From an uncultured Campylobacter sp. (GTDB taxonomy: Bacteria > Campylobacterota > Campylobacteria > Campylobacterales > Campylobacteraceae), in NCBI RefSeq assembly GCF_938039205.1, contig NZ_CALHVM010000056.1, positions 142,453-206,452 of the forward strand: DNA of 64,000 nt. Direction: 5' to 3'. A model generated the notes under the pieces. The model made no database searches, was not told the origin of the DNA, and saw only the letters and a program-made list of their open reading frames with translations. Numbering within the stretch: position 1 is the stretch's first letter; every line of letters starts with the position of its first letter. The translations under genes and the position numbers were made by a program. Of the stretch, positions 49,960 to 59,663 are shown one piece after another.

Positions 49960-51228
49960 ATGATGCATTATTTGGAAATCGAAGGAAACGCGAAACTAGG
50001 CGGCGAAGTCGCCATAAGCGGTGCGAAAAACGCCGCCCTGCCCCTCATAGCCGCGGCTCTAATCATAAAAAACGACGTTACGCTAAAAAATATGCCAAAC
50101 GTTGCGGATATAAAAACATTGGCTACTCTGCTTGTAAATTTGGGTGCAAAGTGCGAATTTGCAGACGATCACACTCTAAAAATCAACTCAAACTACGTTA
50201 GCTCCACAAAGGCAAACTACGACATCGTGCGTAAAATGCGTGCCTCCATCCTGGTTCTTGGCCCGCTGCTAGCCAGGTTTGGCCACTGCGAGGTGAGTCT
50301 GCCCGGCGGCTGCGCGATCGGACAAAGACCGATCGATCTACACCTAAGCGCGCTTGAAAAAATGGGCGCAAATATCGAGATAAAACAAGGCTATGTCGTC
50401 GCTACCGCACCTGACGGATTAAAAGGCGCGCAGATCGTGTTTGACAAGATCACGGTAACGGGCAGCGAAAACATCATAATGGCTGCCGCGCTCGCTCACG
50501 GCACGACGCATCTAATCAACGTCGCTAAAGAGCCCGAGGTGGTGCAGCTTTGTGAGGTTTTGGCAGCTGGAGGCGTGAAGATCGAGGGTATCGGCACGGA
50601 CGAGCTCGTGATCGAGGGTACGGATAGGCGCTTGCTGGATGTGGGCGAGATAACGGTCATCCCCGATAGGATCGAGGCTGGCACGTATCTTTGCGCCGGG
50701 GCGATCACGAACTCGCAGGTTACTATCATAAACGCCAACGCCGCGCATCTACGAGCCGTGCTTACTAAAATTAACCAAATGGGCTTTGAAACCGTCGTGG
50801 ATGGCGATAAAATCACGATAATGCCGGCTAAAAACGTAAATCCGGTCGAGATCGTGACGACTGAGTTTCCGGGCTTTCCGACCGATATGCAGGCGCAGTT
50901 TATGGCGCTCTCGCTCGTGGCAAATGGCGTCAGCACGATCGACGAGAGGCTTTTTGAGAACCGTTTTATGCACGTTAGCGAGCTCACGCGTATGGGTGCG
51001 GACATCCGCCTAAACGGCCACATCGCGACGATCTACGGCGGAGGCGAGATAAATGCCGCAGACGTGATGGCTACCGATCTGCGCGCAAGCTCTGCCCTAG
51101 TGCTAGCCGCTCTTGCTGCAAACGGAACTAGCCGCGTGCACAGAATTTATCACCTAGATAGAGGCTACGAGGGGCTAGAGCGCAAGCTAGCGGCTCTGGG
51201 CGCAAAAATACGCAGGTTGGAGGAGTAA
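49960..51228 (+). CDS. murA: UDP-N-acetylglucosamine 1-carboxyvinyltransferase
   Basis: 422 residues. GAKNAALPLIAAAL at the start, the fosfomycin-target cysteine in GGCAIGQRPIDLHL, and RTFENRFMH-like ENRFMHVSELTRMGA near 330 are MurA features. It transfers enolpyruvate to UDP-GlcNAc, the first committed peptidoglycan step. AAGGATTTAAG precedes ATG 49960. It is followed two bases later by moeA. Confidence 0.96.
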   Translation: MMHYLEIEGNAKLGGEVAISGAKNAALPLIAAALIIKNDVTLKNMPNVADIKTLATLLVNLGAKCEFADDHTLKINSNYVSSTKANYDIVRKMRASILVLGPLLARFGHCEVSLPGGCAIGQRPIDLHLSALEKMGANIEIKQGYVVATAPDGLKGAQIVFDKITVTGSENIIMAAALAHGTTHLINVAKEPEVVQLCEVLAAGGVKIEGIGTDELVIEGTDRRLLDVGEITVIPDRIEAGTYLCAGAITNSQVTIINANAAHLRAVLTKINQMGFETVVDGDKITIMPAKNVNPVEIVTTEFPGFPTDMQAQFMALSLVANGVSTIDERLFENRFMHVSELTRMGADIRLNGHIATIYGGGEINAADVMATDLRASSALVLAALAANGTSRVHRIYHLDRGYEGLERKLAALGAKIRRLEE

Positions 51229-51229
51229 A

Positions 51230-52387
51230 ATGACGCTAGAGCTTGCTCAAAATTTGATCCTAGAAAAAGCTAAATTTGACGGCTACGGCGAGTTTGTAAG
51301 CCTTGAGCGTGCGACGGGCAAAATTTTAGCACAGGACGTAGTTGCCGTTAAAAATTTGCCCTCTTTTGACAATGCCGCGATGGACGGGTACGCGCTTAAA
51401 TTTGACGATTTTAATGGGCCGTTAAGCGTCGCGTCAACCGTGCTGGCGGGCGATGAGGCTGAAATCGCGCTAAAAAAAGGCGAATGCGTAAAGATAATGA
51501 CCGGCGCAAAAATGCCGACAAATGCCGACACGGTCGTGCCTTTTGAAGATGCGGTTTTACAGGACGGCAAGCTCTCGCCGCAAAGTAAAGTCAAAAAATT
51601 TAACGCCCTAAGATATAAGGGCGAAGAGGTCAAGGCGGGTGAAATTTTGCTAAAAAAAGGCGAAAATTTAACGTCTGCAAGGGTCATGATGCTCGCCGCT
51701 CAGGGCATCTACTGCATCTGCGTGGAGCTCGAGCTAAAGATCGGTATATTTTCAAGCGGCGATGAAGTGGTCGAGCCGTGGCAAAACGCGAGCGAGGAGC
51801 AAATTTATAACGCAAACGGCGCGGGCATCGCGTCTTTGCTTAAAAGCTTCGGCTTTGCTAGCTCGTACGCGGGCATCATAAAAGACGACCTAGAAAGCAC
51901 TACTCACGCGCTTGAAACGGCTGAATTTGATGTCATCATAACAAGCGGCGGAGCAAGCAAGGGCGAGGCTGATTTTATGAAAACGGCGCTTTTAAATTTG
52001 GGTTTTAGCGAGCTTTTTGACGGCGTAAATATCCGCCCTGGGCGACCGAGCAAAGCCTTTATAAAAGATAAAAAGATCGTCTTTATCCTGCCGGGAAACC
52101 CGATGGCTGCGTTTTTGATGTGTTTTTTGCTAGTCGTTCCTTTTTTGAATGGCGCGCAGCTTGAAAAATTTGACGCTGTTTTAAATCAAGACGTAAAAAT
52201 AAAATCGGGACGCCAAAATATCGTGCTGGGCAGCTTTTGCGAGGGTAAATTTAGCGTGACGGATAATAATAAATTTGGCTCGGGTATGATAACTCCGCTC
52301 ATTAAAAGTAACGCCGTTTTGGTAACAAACGAAAGTCTCGGCGAGCTAAAAATGGGCGAAATCGTAAAAATTTTGAAATTTTCTTGA
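51230..52387 (+). CDS. moeA: Molybdopterin molybdenumtransferase MoeA
   Basis: 385 residues. Signature segments LPSFDNAAMDGYAL (about 43-56), TGAKMPTNADTVVPFED (about 91) and ITSGGASKGEADF followed by LPGNPMAAF are those of MoeA. It inserts molybdenum into molybdopterin for enzymes such as formate dehydrogenase and nitrate reductase. It directly follows murA and precedes tRNA-Gly. Confidence 0.95.
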   Translation: MTLELAQNLILEKAKFDGYGEFVSLERATGKILAQDVVAVKNLPSFDNAAMDGYALKFDDFNGPLSVASTVLAGDEAEIALKKGECVKIMTGAKMPTNADTVVPFEDAVLQDGKLSPQSKVKKFNALRYKGEEVKAGEILLKKGENLTSARVMMLAAQGIYCICVELELKIGIFSSGDEVVEPWQNASEEQIYNANGAGIASLLKSFGFASSYAGIIKDDLESTTHALETAEFDVIITSGGASKGEADFMKTALLNLGFSELFDGVNIRPGRPSKAFIKDKKIVFILPGNPMAAFLMCFLLVVPFLNGAQLEKFDAVLNQDVKIKSGRQNIVLGSFCEGKFSVTDNNKFGSGMITPLIKSNAVLVTNESLGELKMGEIVKILKFS

Positions 52388-52430
52388 CAAATGAAAACGT
52401 TTTTGCTAAAATTGCGACTTCTCAAACGGT

Positions 52431-52505
52431 GCGGGAATAGCTCAGGGGTAGAGCACAACCTTGCCAAGGTTGGGGTCGCGAGTTCGAATCTCGTTTCCCG
52501 CTCCA
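52431..52505 (+). tRNA. tRNA-Gly (anticodon GCC)
   Basis: 75-base cloverleaf with encoded CCA. The acceptor is GCGGGAA/TTCCCGC with discriminator T, and the anticodon arm is AACCTTGCCAAGGTT, giving anticodon GCC. The T arm has GTTCGAATC. It lies between moeA and flgA, and its last base is the first base of the likely flgA reading frame. Confidence 0.97.
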
Positions 52506-53371
52506 TTTTTTTCTTACTATTTTTTCCCATTTTTTTATTTTCGTCAGATTTAGCACTTTGGCCGATGTATTGCGTTTCAAATGGCAAAATAACGCTTGCG
52601 GACTTGGGTTTTGCGGGTAAAAACGACGAGATTTTAAATTTGGGCGAAAACAAAGCTGCAAAAATAAATTCGCGAGACTTAGCTGAAATTTTAAAAAAAC
52701 ACGGGCTAGAGCTTGAGGATAAAAGCGGCGGAGAGACGATATTCGTCAAAAACTGCGATGCATTGGCTCTCGTGCAGCGCGCCTTTTTACAAGAGGTTAC
52801 GAGCGAGTTTAAGGGACTACAATTCGTCAAATTTCCGCTTATCGAGCCTCAAAATGAACTTCCTAAAAACTTCCACGAATACAAATTTGACAAAATTTAC
52901 GTAAATAAAATTAATCCAAAAGGCAGCTTCAGGGCTAGTTTTATCACGCCAAACGGCTCGCAGCCAAGCGTATTTTTTAGATACGAAGTTAGCGCAAAAA
53001 TGCCTGTTTTGCGGGCTACTAAGCCACTCACCACGCGCCAGATGCTAGGTATAGACGACTTTGCGAAAGACTGGGTCGAGCTTGGCGAGTTTAGTCCCGA
53101 CATGATGAGCGAGGCGCCAAACGCGAGGCTAGCGACGAAGCAAAACATAAAAAGCGGCGAAGTGCTACGGCTGCGGCAGTTTACGCCATTGCCGCTCATT
53201 AAAAAAGGCGAGCGCGTAAATGCGGTGCTTAGCGACGGTGCGCTCAGCATCATCGTCGAGGTTACGGCGCTAGAAAACGGCAATCTAGGTGAGACCATTA
53301 AGGTCAAAAACAACGATAAAAAGGTATTCAGCGCTCAAATCGTCTCAAAAAAACAGGTGATGATAAGATGA
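52505..53371 (+). CDS. flgA: Flagellar basal-body P-ring formation protein FlgA
   Basis: About 288 residues. A signal-like hydrophobic start (FFLLFFPIFLFSS) is followed by a mature region. The C-terminal SAF-type segment TRQMLGIDDFAKDW, then GEVLRLRQFTPLPLIKKGE and IVEVTALENGNLGETIKVKN, is typical FlgA. It is a periplasmic chaperone for the P-ring. No ATG, GTG or TTG exists between the tRNA and the signal peptide in this frame. An ATT at 52505 that uses the last tRNA base is the only possible start there. The upstream ATG at 52391 would read through the tRNA; the ATG at 52563 would lose the signal peptide. Confidence 0.82.
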   Translation: MFFLLFFPIFLFSSDLALWPMYCVSNGKITLADLGFAGKNDEILNLGENKAAKINSRDLAEILKKHGLELEDKSGGETIFVKNCDALALVQRAFLQEVTSEFKGLQFVKFPLIEPQNELPKNFHEYKFDKIYVNKINPKGSFRASFITPNGSQPSVFFRYEVSAKMPVLRATKPLTTRQMLGIDDFAKDWVELGEFSPDMMSEAPNARLATKQNIKSGEVLRLRQFTPLPLIKKGERVNAVLSDGALSIIVEVTALENGNLGETIKVKNNDKKVFSAQIVSKKQVMIR

Positions 53372-54261
53372 AAATTTTTCTAGGCATTAGCGGTGCAAGC
53401 GGCGTAAATCTTGGGCTAAAGCTCGCCTGCGAGATAGCAAAAAGAAGTGAGCTACATTTGTGCGTGAGCAAAGACGCGATGAACGTACTGGAAAAAGAGC
53501 TAAATTTTACGGATATTTTTTATAAAAATGGTGCGACGGGTTTAAAATTTAACGCAAACCAAAGTAGCGCCAAATTTGACAAAGATCACGAAGACGCAAA
53601 ATTTGCAAATTTTAGCTCCGCTCAAGGCGAGCTAGATTTTGGAGGCGGAGACGAAAGATCGCAAAACCAAAGCGGGAAATTTACAGATAATGCGCAAGGT
53701 TTGGACGACAACGGTTTAAAATTAGTAGGTTTGGATAACTACGCTCTTGATGCAAACGGGCAAAATTGTAAATTTGACCGCGGTAAATTTCAAAAGCAAT
53801 GCGATCTTGATAAAAACCGCATTCAAAAAGACGCAAAACAAGACGAAATTTATCAAATTTGGCAAGATTTGCAAAATCACACCGTTATCCACGATGACTC
53901 CGATCTGGCCGCAGCGCCAAGTTCGGGATCGTTTGGTATAGACGCTACTATCGTCGTGCCCTGCTCTATCAACACCCTTGCTAAAATCCACGCGGGCTTT
54001 GCCGACACGCTGATAACTCGCGCCGCCGCAGTCGCACTAAAGGAGCGAAAGAGGCTGATTTTGGGCGTTAGAGAGATGCCGTTTTCTACGCTAGCGCTCG
54101 AGCACGCGGCCAAGCTTTCCGCGCTCGGCGCCGTTATCGCGCCGCCAGTTTTGGGTTATTATTCTGGTCAAAATAGCCTTGAAGATATGGAAAATTTCAT
54201 CATCGGCAAGTGGCTTGATCTGCTTGGGCTCGAGCATCAAATTTACAAAAGATGGGGCTAA
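53368..54261 (+). CDS. ubiX: UbiX-type flavin prenyltransferase with a large internal insert
   Basis: 297 residues, against about 190 usual. Residues 1-52 (IFLGISGASGVNLGLKLA...) and 170-297 (DLAAAPSSGSFGIDATIVVP, then ALKERKRLILGVREMP) are normal UbiX with the FMN-binding GASG and S-rich motifs. Residues about 54-165 are extra: low-complexity Asn, Asp, Gln, Lys, Phe and Gly with repeated (A/G/C)KF(D/A/T) built from AAATTTG words. The insert is in frame. UbiX makes prenylated FMN for UbiD in quinone synthesis. It follows flgA with a four-base overlap. Confidence 0.88.
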   Translation: MKIFLGISGASGVNLGLKLACEIAKRSELHLCVSKDAMNVLEKELNFTDIFYKNGATGLKFNANQSSAKFDKDHEDAKFANFSSAQGELDFGGGDERSQNQSGKFTDNAQGLDDNGLKLVGLDNYALDANGQNCKFDRGKFQKQCDLDKNRIQKDAKQDEIYQIWQDLQNHTVIHDDSDLAAAPSSGSFGIDATIVVPCSINTLAKIHAGFADTLITRAAAVALKERKRLILGVREMPFSTLALEHAAKLSALGAVIAPPVLGYYSGQNSLEDMENFIIGKWLDLLGLEHQIYKRWG

Positions 54262-54343
54262 AAACAGCTACGCCAGTCGCAAGATAAAGTCCTGTTTTAG
54301 GCATAAAATAGTAAAATCATCCTTTAAAATTTAAAGGCGAAAA

Positions 54344-54811
54344 ATGAAAGCTTGTATCTATCCCGGCACCTTTGATCCCGTCACGAACGGCCATCTGGAC
54401 GTCATCAAGCGCGCGGCCAAAATTTTCGATAAAGTCATCGTCGCGGTTGCGGCTAGCGAGAGTAAGCAGCCTTATTTTAGCTTGGCTAGACGGGTAGAAA
54501 TGGTAAAAATCTCAACGACGGATCTAAAAAACGTCGAGGTCGTGGGCTTTGATAACTTGCTTGTAGATTTTGCTAAAAATTGCGGCGTAAACGTCGTGAT
54601 CCGCGGACTTCGCGCGGTTAGTGACTTTGAGTACGAGCTACAAATCGGCTACGCAAACGCCACGCTTTGGGATGAGCTGGAGACCGTCTATCTGATGCCG
54701 AGCCTCAAAAACGCCTTTATCTCAAGCTCGATCGTGCGCTCCGTTCTTAGCCATAACGGTGACGTCAGCAAGCTGGTTCCGAGCGAAATTTTAGAAACTT
54801 TGAAAGGCTAA
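54344..54811 (+). CDS. coaD: Phosphopantetheine adenylyltransferase
   Basis: 155 residues with the nucleotidyltransferase TxGH motif in YPGTFDPVTNGHLDVI and the KNAFISSSIVRSV segment near the end. It carries out the fourth step of coenzyme A synthesis. Downstream tmk starts three bases after its stop, in the conserved coaD-tmk-hisS-speA order. Confidence 0.96.
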   Translation: MKACIYPGTFDPVTNGHLDVIKRAAKIFDKVIVAVAASESKQPYFSLARRVEMVKISTTDLKNVEVVGFDNLLVDFAKNCGVNVVIRGLRAVSDFEYELQIGYANATLWDELETVYLMPSLKNAFISSSIVRSVLSHNGDVSKLVPSEILETLKG

Positions 54812-54813
54812 AT

Positions 54814-55392
54814 TTGTATATTTTATTTGAAGGTATCGACGGCGCGGGTAAAAGCACGCAGATAGCGCGGCTGGCGGCGGCTTACCCGCAAGCAATCGTA
54901 ACCAAAGAGCCAGGCGGCACGAAGCTTGGCGAAAATTTGCGCGAAATTTTACTAAAGGAAAACGACCTGGATAAAAGGGCCGAAATTTTGCTATTTTTGG
55001 CCGATAGAGCCGAGCATTTCGGTAAAATAATAAAACCAAACTCGAACAAGATGATTTTAAGCGACAGAGGCTTTGTCTCCGGTATGGCCTATGCTCTTGC
55101 GGGCGGAAATTTTAGCTTTGAGGAGCTTTTAAATTTAAACAAATTCGCCCTGCAAGGAAATTTTCCGCAAAAAATAGTATTTTTTAAAGCGGACGAAAAC
55201 ACGCTAAGATCGCGCCTAGGCTCGCGCGCGCAGATGGACGGTATAGAGGCTCGCGGATTTGGTTATCTGCTAAGAGTGCAGGACGCGATGGAGGGAATTT
55301 TGCAAAAACTAGGCGTACGCTACGTCACGATCGATGCCGCCTGGGACGAAGAAAAAATAACGAATTTGATAAAGGAGTTTATAAATGATTAG
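54814..55392 (+). CDS. tmk: Thymidylate kinase
   Basis: 192 residues from TTG 54814. P-loop FEGIDGAGKSTQ at residues 5-16, then EPGGTKLG and LSDRGFVSGMAYA with the DR(Y/G) substrate segment. It phosphorylates dTMP to dTDP. The start is TTG because no ATG precedes the P-loop within the frame. Its end overlaps hisS by eight bases. Confidence 0.95.
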   Translation: MYILFEGIDGAGKSTQIARLAAAYPQAIVTKEPGGTKLGENLREILLKENDLDKRAEILLFLADRAEHFGKIIKPNSNKMILSDRGFVSGMAYALAGGNFSFEELLNLNKFALQGNFPQKIVFFKADENTLRSRLGSRAQMDGIEARGFGYLLRVQDAMEGILQKLGVRYVTIDAAWDEEKITNLIKEFIND

Positions 55393-56632
55393 CGCATTAA
55401 GGGGGATGAAGGACGTTTTGCCGCCACAGTCGGGACTTTACGAGAGGATAATCAAAATCTGCGAAGAGGTCGCGAAAAACTACGGATACGAGTTCGTGCT
55501 AGCTCCGCACTTGGAGCAGACAGCGCTTTTTCGCCGCAGCGTCGGTGAAAGCAGCGACATCGTGGGCAAGGAGATGTATCAGTTTGAGGACAAGGGCGGA
55601 AACGACGTTTGTCTGCGTCCGGAGGGAACGGCCGGCGTCGTGCGCGCCTTTATCGAGGCTAAATTTGACCGCGCGGGCGGCGTGAGACGGTACTTTTATC
55701 ACGGTTCGATGTTTCGCTATGAGCGTCCGCAAAAAGGACGTTTGCGCGAGTTTCATCAGTTTGGCTGCGAGTGCTTTGGAGAGCCTAGCGTTTATGAGGA
55801 CGCGAGCGTTATCTTGATGATAAACGAAATTTTCTCGCGCCTGGGTATCAAAACTAAGCTACTTATAAATTCGCTCGGAGACGCCGCTAGTATGGGTGCA
55901 TACCGCGAAAAGCTGGTTAAATTTTTAGATGCGCACGAAGGTCAAATTTGCGAGGACTGTAAGCGCAGAAAGCTCACAAACCCTATCCGCGTGCTAGATT
56001 GCAAGGTAGAAAGCTGCCAAAAAATCTACGCAAACGCACCGCTGATAATCGGTAGCCTAAACGACGAATGTGCAGCCGAGTTTAAAAAGTTACAAGAAAT
56101 TTTAAGCGGCAACGGCGTGGAGTTTGAGATAGATCCAAAGCTTGTGCGCGGGCTTGATTACTACTGCAAAACGGCGTTTGAGTTCGTTTCAAACGAGATC
56201 GGCGCAAAGAGCGCGGTCGCAGGCGGCGGACGCTACGACAGATTGGTCGAGTACCTAGGCGGCAAGGCTAGCTACGGAGTGGGCTTTGCGATGGGTATCG
56301 AGCGCATAATGGAAATCCTAGGCGGCCGCGAGAACCAAAGCGCAAGAAACGGCTTATATATCGGCGCGATGGATGCCGATGGGCTAGACGCGGTCTATAA
56401 AATAGCGATAAATTTAAGAAAAAGCACCCCCGTCCTAGTAAGCTACGAACCTAAAAAACTACAAAAGCACCTAAATGCGGCCGATAACGCAAATGCTAGG
56501 ATTTGCCTTTGCGTCGGCGAGGACGAGCTAAAATCCGGCAAAATTTGGCTAAAAGATCTGAGCGAAAAAGCCGAAAAAACGCTTGATTTGGTTGATTTGG
56601 AGACGGAGCTTAAAAGGATTTTAAATGTATGA
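55385..56632 (+). CDS. hisS: Histidyl-tRNA synthetase
   Basis: 415 residues of the class II type. Motif 2 appears as RYERPQKGRLREFHQFGCE. The histidine-binding LVRGLDYYCKTAFEF and GGGRYDRL segments follow. It charges tRNA-His. The start overlaps tmk and the end overlaps speA by eight bases. Confidence 0.96.
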   Translation: MISALRGMKDVLPPQSGLYERIIKICEEVAKNYGYEFVLAPHLEQTALFRRSVGESSDIVGKEMYQFEDKGGNDVCLRPEGTAGVVRAFIEAKFDRAGGVRRYFYHGSMFRYERPQKGRLREFHQFGCECFGEPSVYEDASVILMINEIFSRLGIKTKLLINSLGDAASMGAYREKLVKFLDAHEGQICEDCKRRKLTNPIRVLDCKVESCQKIYANAPLIIGSLNDECAAEFKKLQEILSGNGVEFEIDPKLVRGLDYYCKTAFEFVSNEIGAKSAVAGGGRYDRLVEYLGGKASYGVGFAMGIERIMEILGGRENQSARNGLYIGAMDADGLDAVYKIAINLRKSTPVLVSYEPKKLQKHLNAADNANARICLCVGEDELKSGKIWLKDLSEKAEKTLDLVDLETELKRILNV

Positions 56633-58460
56633 TTACGGTTTAAATTTGTGGGGAAACAATAACTTTATCGTCGAAAACGGTAAAATTTGCGTCAATACCG
56701 GCTCAAAGCCCGCCATCATCGACATCGTAAAAAGCATCAGGAGCGAAGGCTACCGAGGCCCGCTATTGCTGCGCTTCCCCCACCTCATACACAAGCAAAT
56801 TTCGCAAATTTACAAAAGCTTTGAGAGCGCGAAAAACGAATTCGGCTACAAAGGCAGCTTTAACGCCGTTTATCCGCTAAAAGTAAATCAATATCCGGGT
56901 TTTGTAAAAAATCTAGTCCGTCACGGCCAAAAATACGGCTACGGGCTGGAGGCAGGCTCAAAGGCCGAGCTGCTGCTGGTGATGGCGTATAATAACGAAG
57001 GTGCGCCGATAACCGTAAACGGCTTTAAAGATAAAGAGATGATAAATATCGGCTTTATCGCGGCCGAGATGGGGCACAACATCACTCTTACGATCGAGGG
57101 GCTAAACGAGCTTGAGGCCATCATCGCCATCGCAAAAGAGCGTTTCGCGCCCAAGCCAAACATCGGTCTGCGTATCAGGCTGCATAGCAGCGGATCCGGC
57201 GTTTGGGCTAAAAGCGGCGGCATAAACTCCAAATTTGGCCTAACGGCGACCGAGCTAATCGAAGCGGTGAATTTGCTAAAAGAGGCAAATTTGCTCGATC
57301 GATTTAATATGATCCACTTTCACATCGGTTCGCAAATCACTGAAATCCACCCGCTAAAAAAAGCTCTAATCGAAGCCGGAAATATCTACGCCGAGCTGCG
57401 AAAAATGGGCGCAAAAAACCTAAAAGCCATAAATTTGGGCGGCGGCCTAGCCATAGAGTACTCGCAGTTTAAGGAAAACTCGAGCCGAAACTATACGCTT
57501 AGCGAATACGCCAACGACGTGGTCTATCTTCTAAAGACGATGGCGACGCAGCGAAACGAGGTGGAGCCAGATATCTTTATCGAGAGCGGCCGCTTCGTCT
57601 CGGCTTCTCATGCTGTGCTAGTAGCGCCCGTTTTGGAGCTCTTTAGCCAGGACTACACCGAGGAAAAGCTCGTGCTAAAAAAGAAAAATCCTCAGCTAAT
57701 CACCGAGCTAAACGACCTGCTAAGCACGATAAAGCCGTCAAATGCGATAGAGTATCTGCACGATAGCATCGATCATATGGAGAGTATACTCACGCTGTTT
57801 GACCTAGGCTACGTAGATCTGCAAGACCGCTCGAACGCTGAAATTTTAACCCACCTAATCATCAAAAAAGCAGCTAAGATCCTAGGCACTAAGCAGCACA
57901 ACGCCGAGCTTTTAAAGCTGCAAGAGGAGGCACAGGAGCGCTATCTCGTAAACTTCTCGCTATTTCAGTCGTTGCCTGATTTTTGGGGCTTAAAGCAAAA
58001 TTTCCCTATCATGCCGCTTGACCGTCTAGACGTGCGCCCTACCCGCTCGGCGTCGCTGTGGGACATCACGTGCGATAGTGACGGCGAGATAGGCTTTGAC
58101 GACGAGGAAAATCCTCTGTTTTTGCACGACGTAGACGTGGAAAAGGAAGAGTACTTTTTAGGATTTTTCCTAGTCGGAGCGTATCAGGAGGTGCTGGGTA
58201 TGAAGCACAATCTCTTTACCCACCCGACCGAAGCGACCATCGAGATAGACGAGAATGGATTTGAAATCTCGCACCTGTTAGAGAGCCAATCTATCCTTGA
58301 TATCATGGAGGATCTAGACTACGACATCTACGAGATTCAGGACATCCTAAACGAGCGTATCGAAAAGTCAAAGCTCGTAACCGACTCGCAGCGCAAGCAA
58401 ATTTTAGGCGAAATGTATCTGTTTTTAAACGATAACGGCTATCTAAAAACTATATCTTAA
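56625..58460 (+). CDS. speA: Biosynthetic arginine decarboxylase
   Basis: 611 residues. PLP lysine in FNAVYPLKVNQYPGF (near 90), then GLEAGSKAELL, HFHIGSQI and CDSDG segments of the SpeA family. It makes agmatine from arginine, leading to putrescine or spermidine. In C. jejuni a cysE gene follows as I recall; here aspB follows directly 20 bases later. Confidence 0.95.
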   Translation: MYDYGLNLWGNNNFIVENGKICVNTGSKPAIIDIVKSIRSEGYRGPLLLRFPHLIHKQISQIYKSFESAKNEFGYKGSFNAVYPLKVNQYPGFVKNLVRHGQKYGYGLEAGSKAELLLVMAYNNEGAPITVNGFKDKEMINIGFIAAEMGHNITLTIEGLNELEAIIAIAKERFAPKPNIGLRIRLHSSGSGVWAKSGGINSKFGLTATELIEAVNLLKEANLLDRFNMIHFHIGSQITEIHPLKKALIEAGNIYAELRKMGAKNLKAINLGGGLAIEYSQFKENSSRNYTLSEYANDVVYLLKTMATQRNEVEPDIFIESGRFVSASHAVLVAPVLELFSQDYTEEKLVLKKKNPQLITELNDLLSTIKPSNAIEYLHDSIDHMESILTLFDLGYVDLQDRSNAEILTHLIIKKAAKILGTKQHNAELLKLQEEAQERYLVNFSLFQSLPDFWGLKQNFPIMPLDRLDVRPTRSASLWDITCDSDGEIGFDDEENPLFLHDVDVEKEEYFLGFFLVGAYQEVLGMKHNLFTHPTEATIEIDENGFEISHLLESQSILDIMEDLDYDIYEIQDILNERIEKSKLVTDSQRKQILGEMYLFLNDNGYLKTIS

Positions 58461-58480
58461 ATTTACAAAAAGGAGTAAAA

Positions 58481-59650
58481 ATGCTATCAAAAAGAGTTCA
58501 GGTACTAGGTGAGAGCCTAACCATCGAAATCAGCACCAAGGCAAAAGAGATGAAAGCCCGCGGCGAGGACGTGATCAGCTTCGGTGCGGGCGAACCGGAC
58601 TTTGACACGCCCGAGATCATCAAAAACGAGGTAAAAGCCGCCCTGGATAAAGGCTGCGGCAAATACACCGCCGTCGCCGGCACGCCCGAAGTAAGAGAAG
58701 CGATCGCCGCAAAGCTAAAGCGCGATAACGGCCTAAACTATGCGCCAAATCAAATCATCACCAACGTCGGCGCGAAGCACTCGCTTTTTAACGTATTTCA
58801 GGCGCTAATCGACGAGGGCGACGAGGTTATCGTGCCAAGCCCGTACTGGGTGAGCTACCCGGAGATGGTCAAATTTAGCGGCGGCAATCCCGTTTTTATC
58901 GAAACTAGCGAAAAAACGGGCTTTAAAATCACTCCCGAACAGCTAAAGGCGGCGATCACTCCTAGAACTAAAATTTTAGTATTAAACAGCCCTTGCAACC
59001 CGACTGGCGCGATATATAGCCGCAAAGAACTAGAGGCACTGGGCGAAGTACTAAAAGGCACGAAAATCATAGTAGCTAGCGACGAAATGTACGAAAAGCT
59101 AAACTACGAGGGAGAATTCGTCGCGACCGCGGCCGTGAGCGAGGATATGTTTAATCGCACGATCACGATAAACGGCCTAAGCAAGTGCGGCGCGATGCCT
59201 GGCTGGAGATTTGGCTACATGGCTAGCCCGTTTAAGGAGCTAAACGCTGCCGTAAACAAGCTGCAAAGCCAAAGCACGAGCAACATAAACTCCCTAACGC
59301 AAGCGGGTGCCATCCCTGCGCTGCTGGGCAAAGCCGACGAAGATATCGCGTATATGAAGGGCGAGTTTAAAAAGCGCCGCGACCTGGTCGTAGAGATGAT
59401 AAACGCTATACCGAGACTTAGCGTACTTAAGCCTGACGGTGCGTTTTATCTTTTTATAAACTGCTCCGCGGTCGAGCCTGATAGCATGAAATTTTGCAAA
59501 GAGCTGCTAGAAAAAGCGAAAGTTGCCGTGGTGCCCGGCGTTGGTTTTGGTATGGACGGATACTTTAGGCTTTCTTTTGCGACTGATTTAGAGAGTATCA
59601 AAAAAGGTATCGAGAGGATCGGTGAATTTGTAAAAAGCTATAAAAAATAG
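58481..59650 (+). CDS. aspB: Aspartate aminotransferase (class I/II)
   Basis: 389 residues. FGAGEPDFDTPE at the start, the substrate-binding NSPCNPTGA, and the PLP lysine in INGLSKCGAMPGWRFGY are typical. It exchanges amino groups between aspartate and 2-oxoglutarate. AAAGGAGTAAAA precedes the ATG. It ends the long rightward operon flgA-ubiX-coaD-tmk-hisS-speA-aspB. Confidence 0.94.
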   Translation: MLSKRVQVLGESLTIEISTKAKEMKARGEDVISFGAGEPDFDTPEIIKNEVKAALDKGCGKYTAVAGTPEVREAIAAKLKRDNGLNYAPNQIITNVGAKHSLFNVFQALIDEGDEVIVPSPYWVSYPEMVKFSGGNPVFIETSEKTGFKITPEQLKAAITPRTKILVLNSPCNPTGAIYSRKELEALGEVLKGTKIIVASDEMYEKLNYEGEFVATAAVSEDMFNRTITINGLSKCGAMPGWRFGYMASPFKELNAAVNKLQSQSTSNINSLTQAGAIPALLGKADEDIAYMKGEFKKRRDLVVEMINAIPRLSVLKPDGAFYLFINCSAVEPDSMKFCKELLEKAKVAVVPGVGFGMDGYFRLSFATDLESIKKGIERIGEFVKSYKK

Positions 59651-59663
59651 CATAAATTTGACT

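Noticed and set aside
58460..58481. Missing cysE between speA and aspB as a deletion scar
   Set aside because: The 20-base gap is clean, and gene content differs among Campylobacter species; nothing in the sequence marks a recent loss.
58473..59650. Late-region element tail upstream of aspB (GGAGTAAAA)
   Set aside because: Only the ribosome-binding part matches; no hairpin body is present, so it is an ordinary host start signal.
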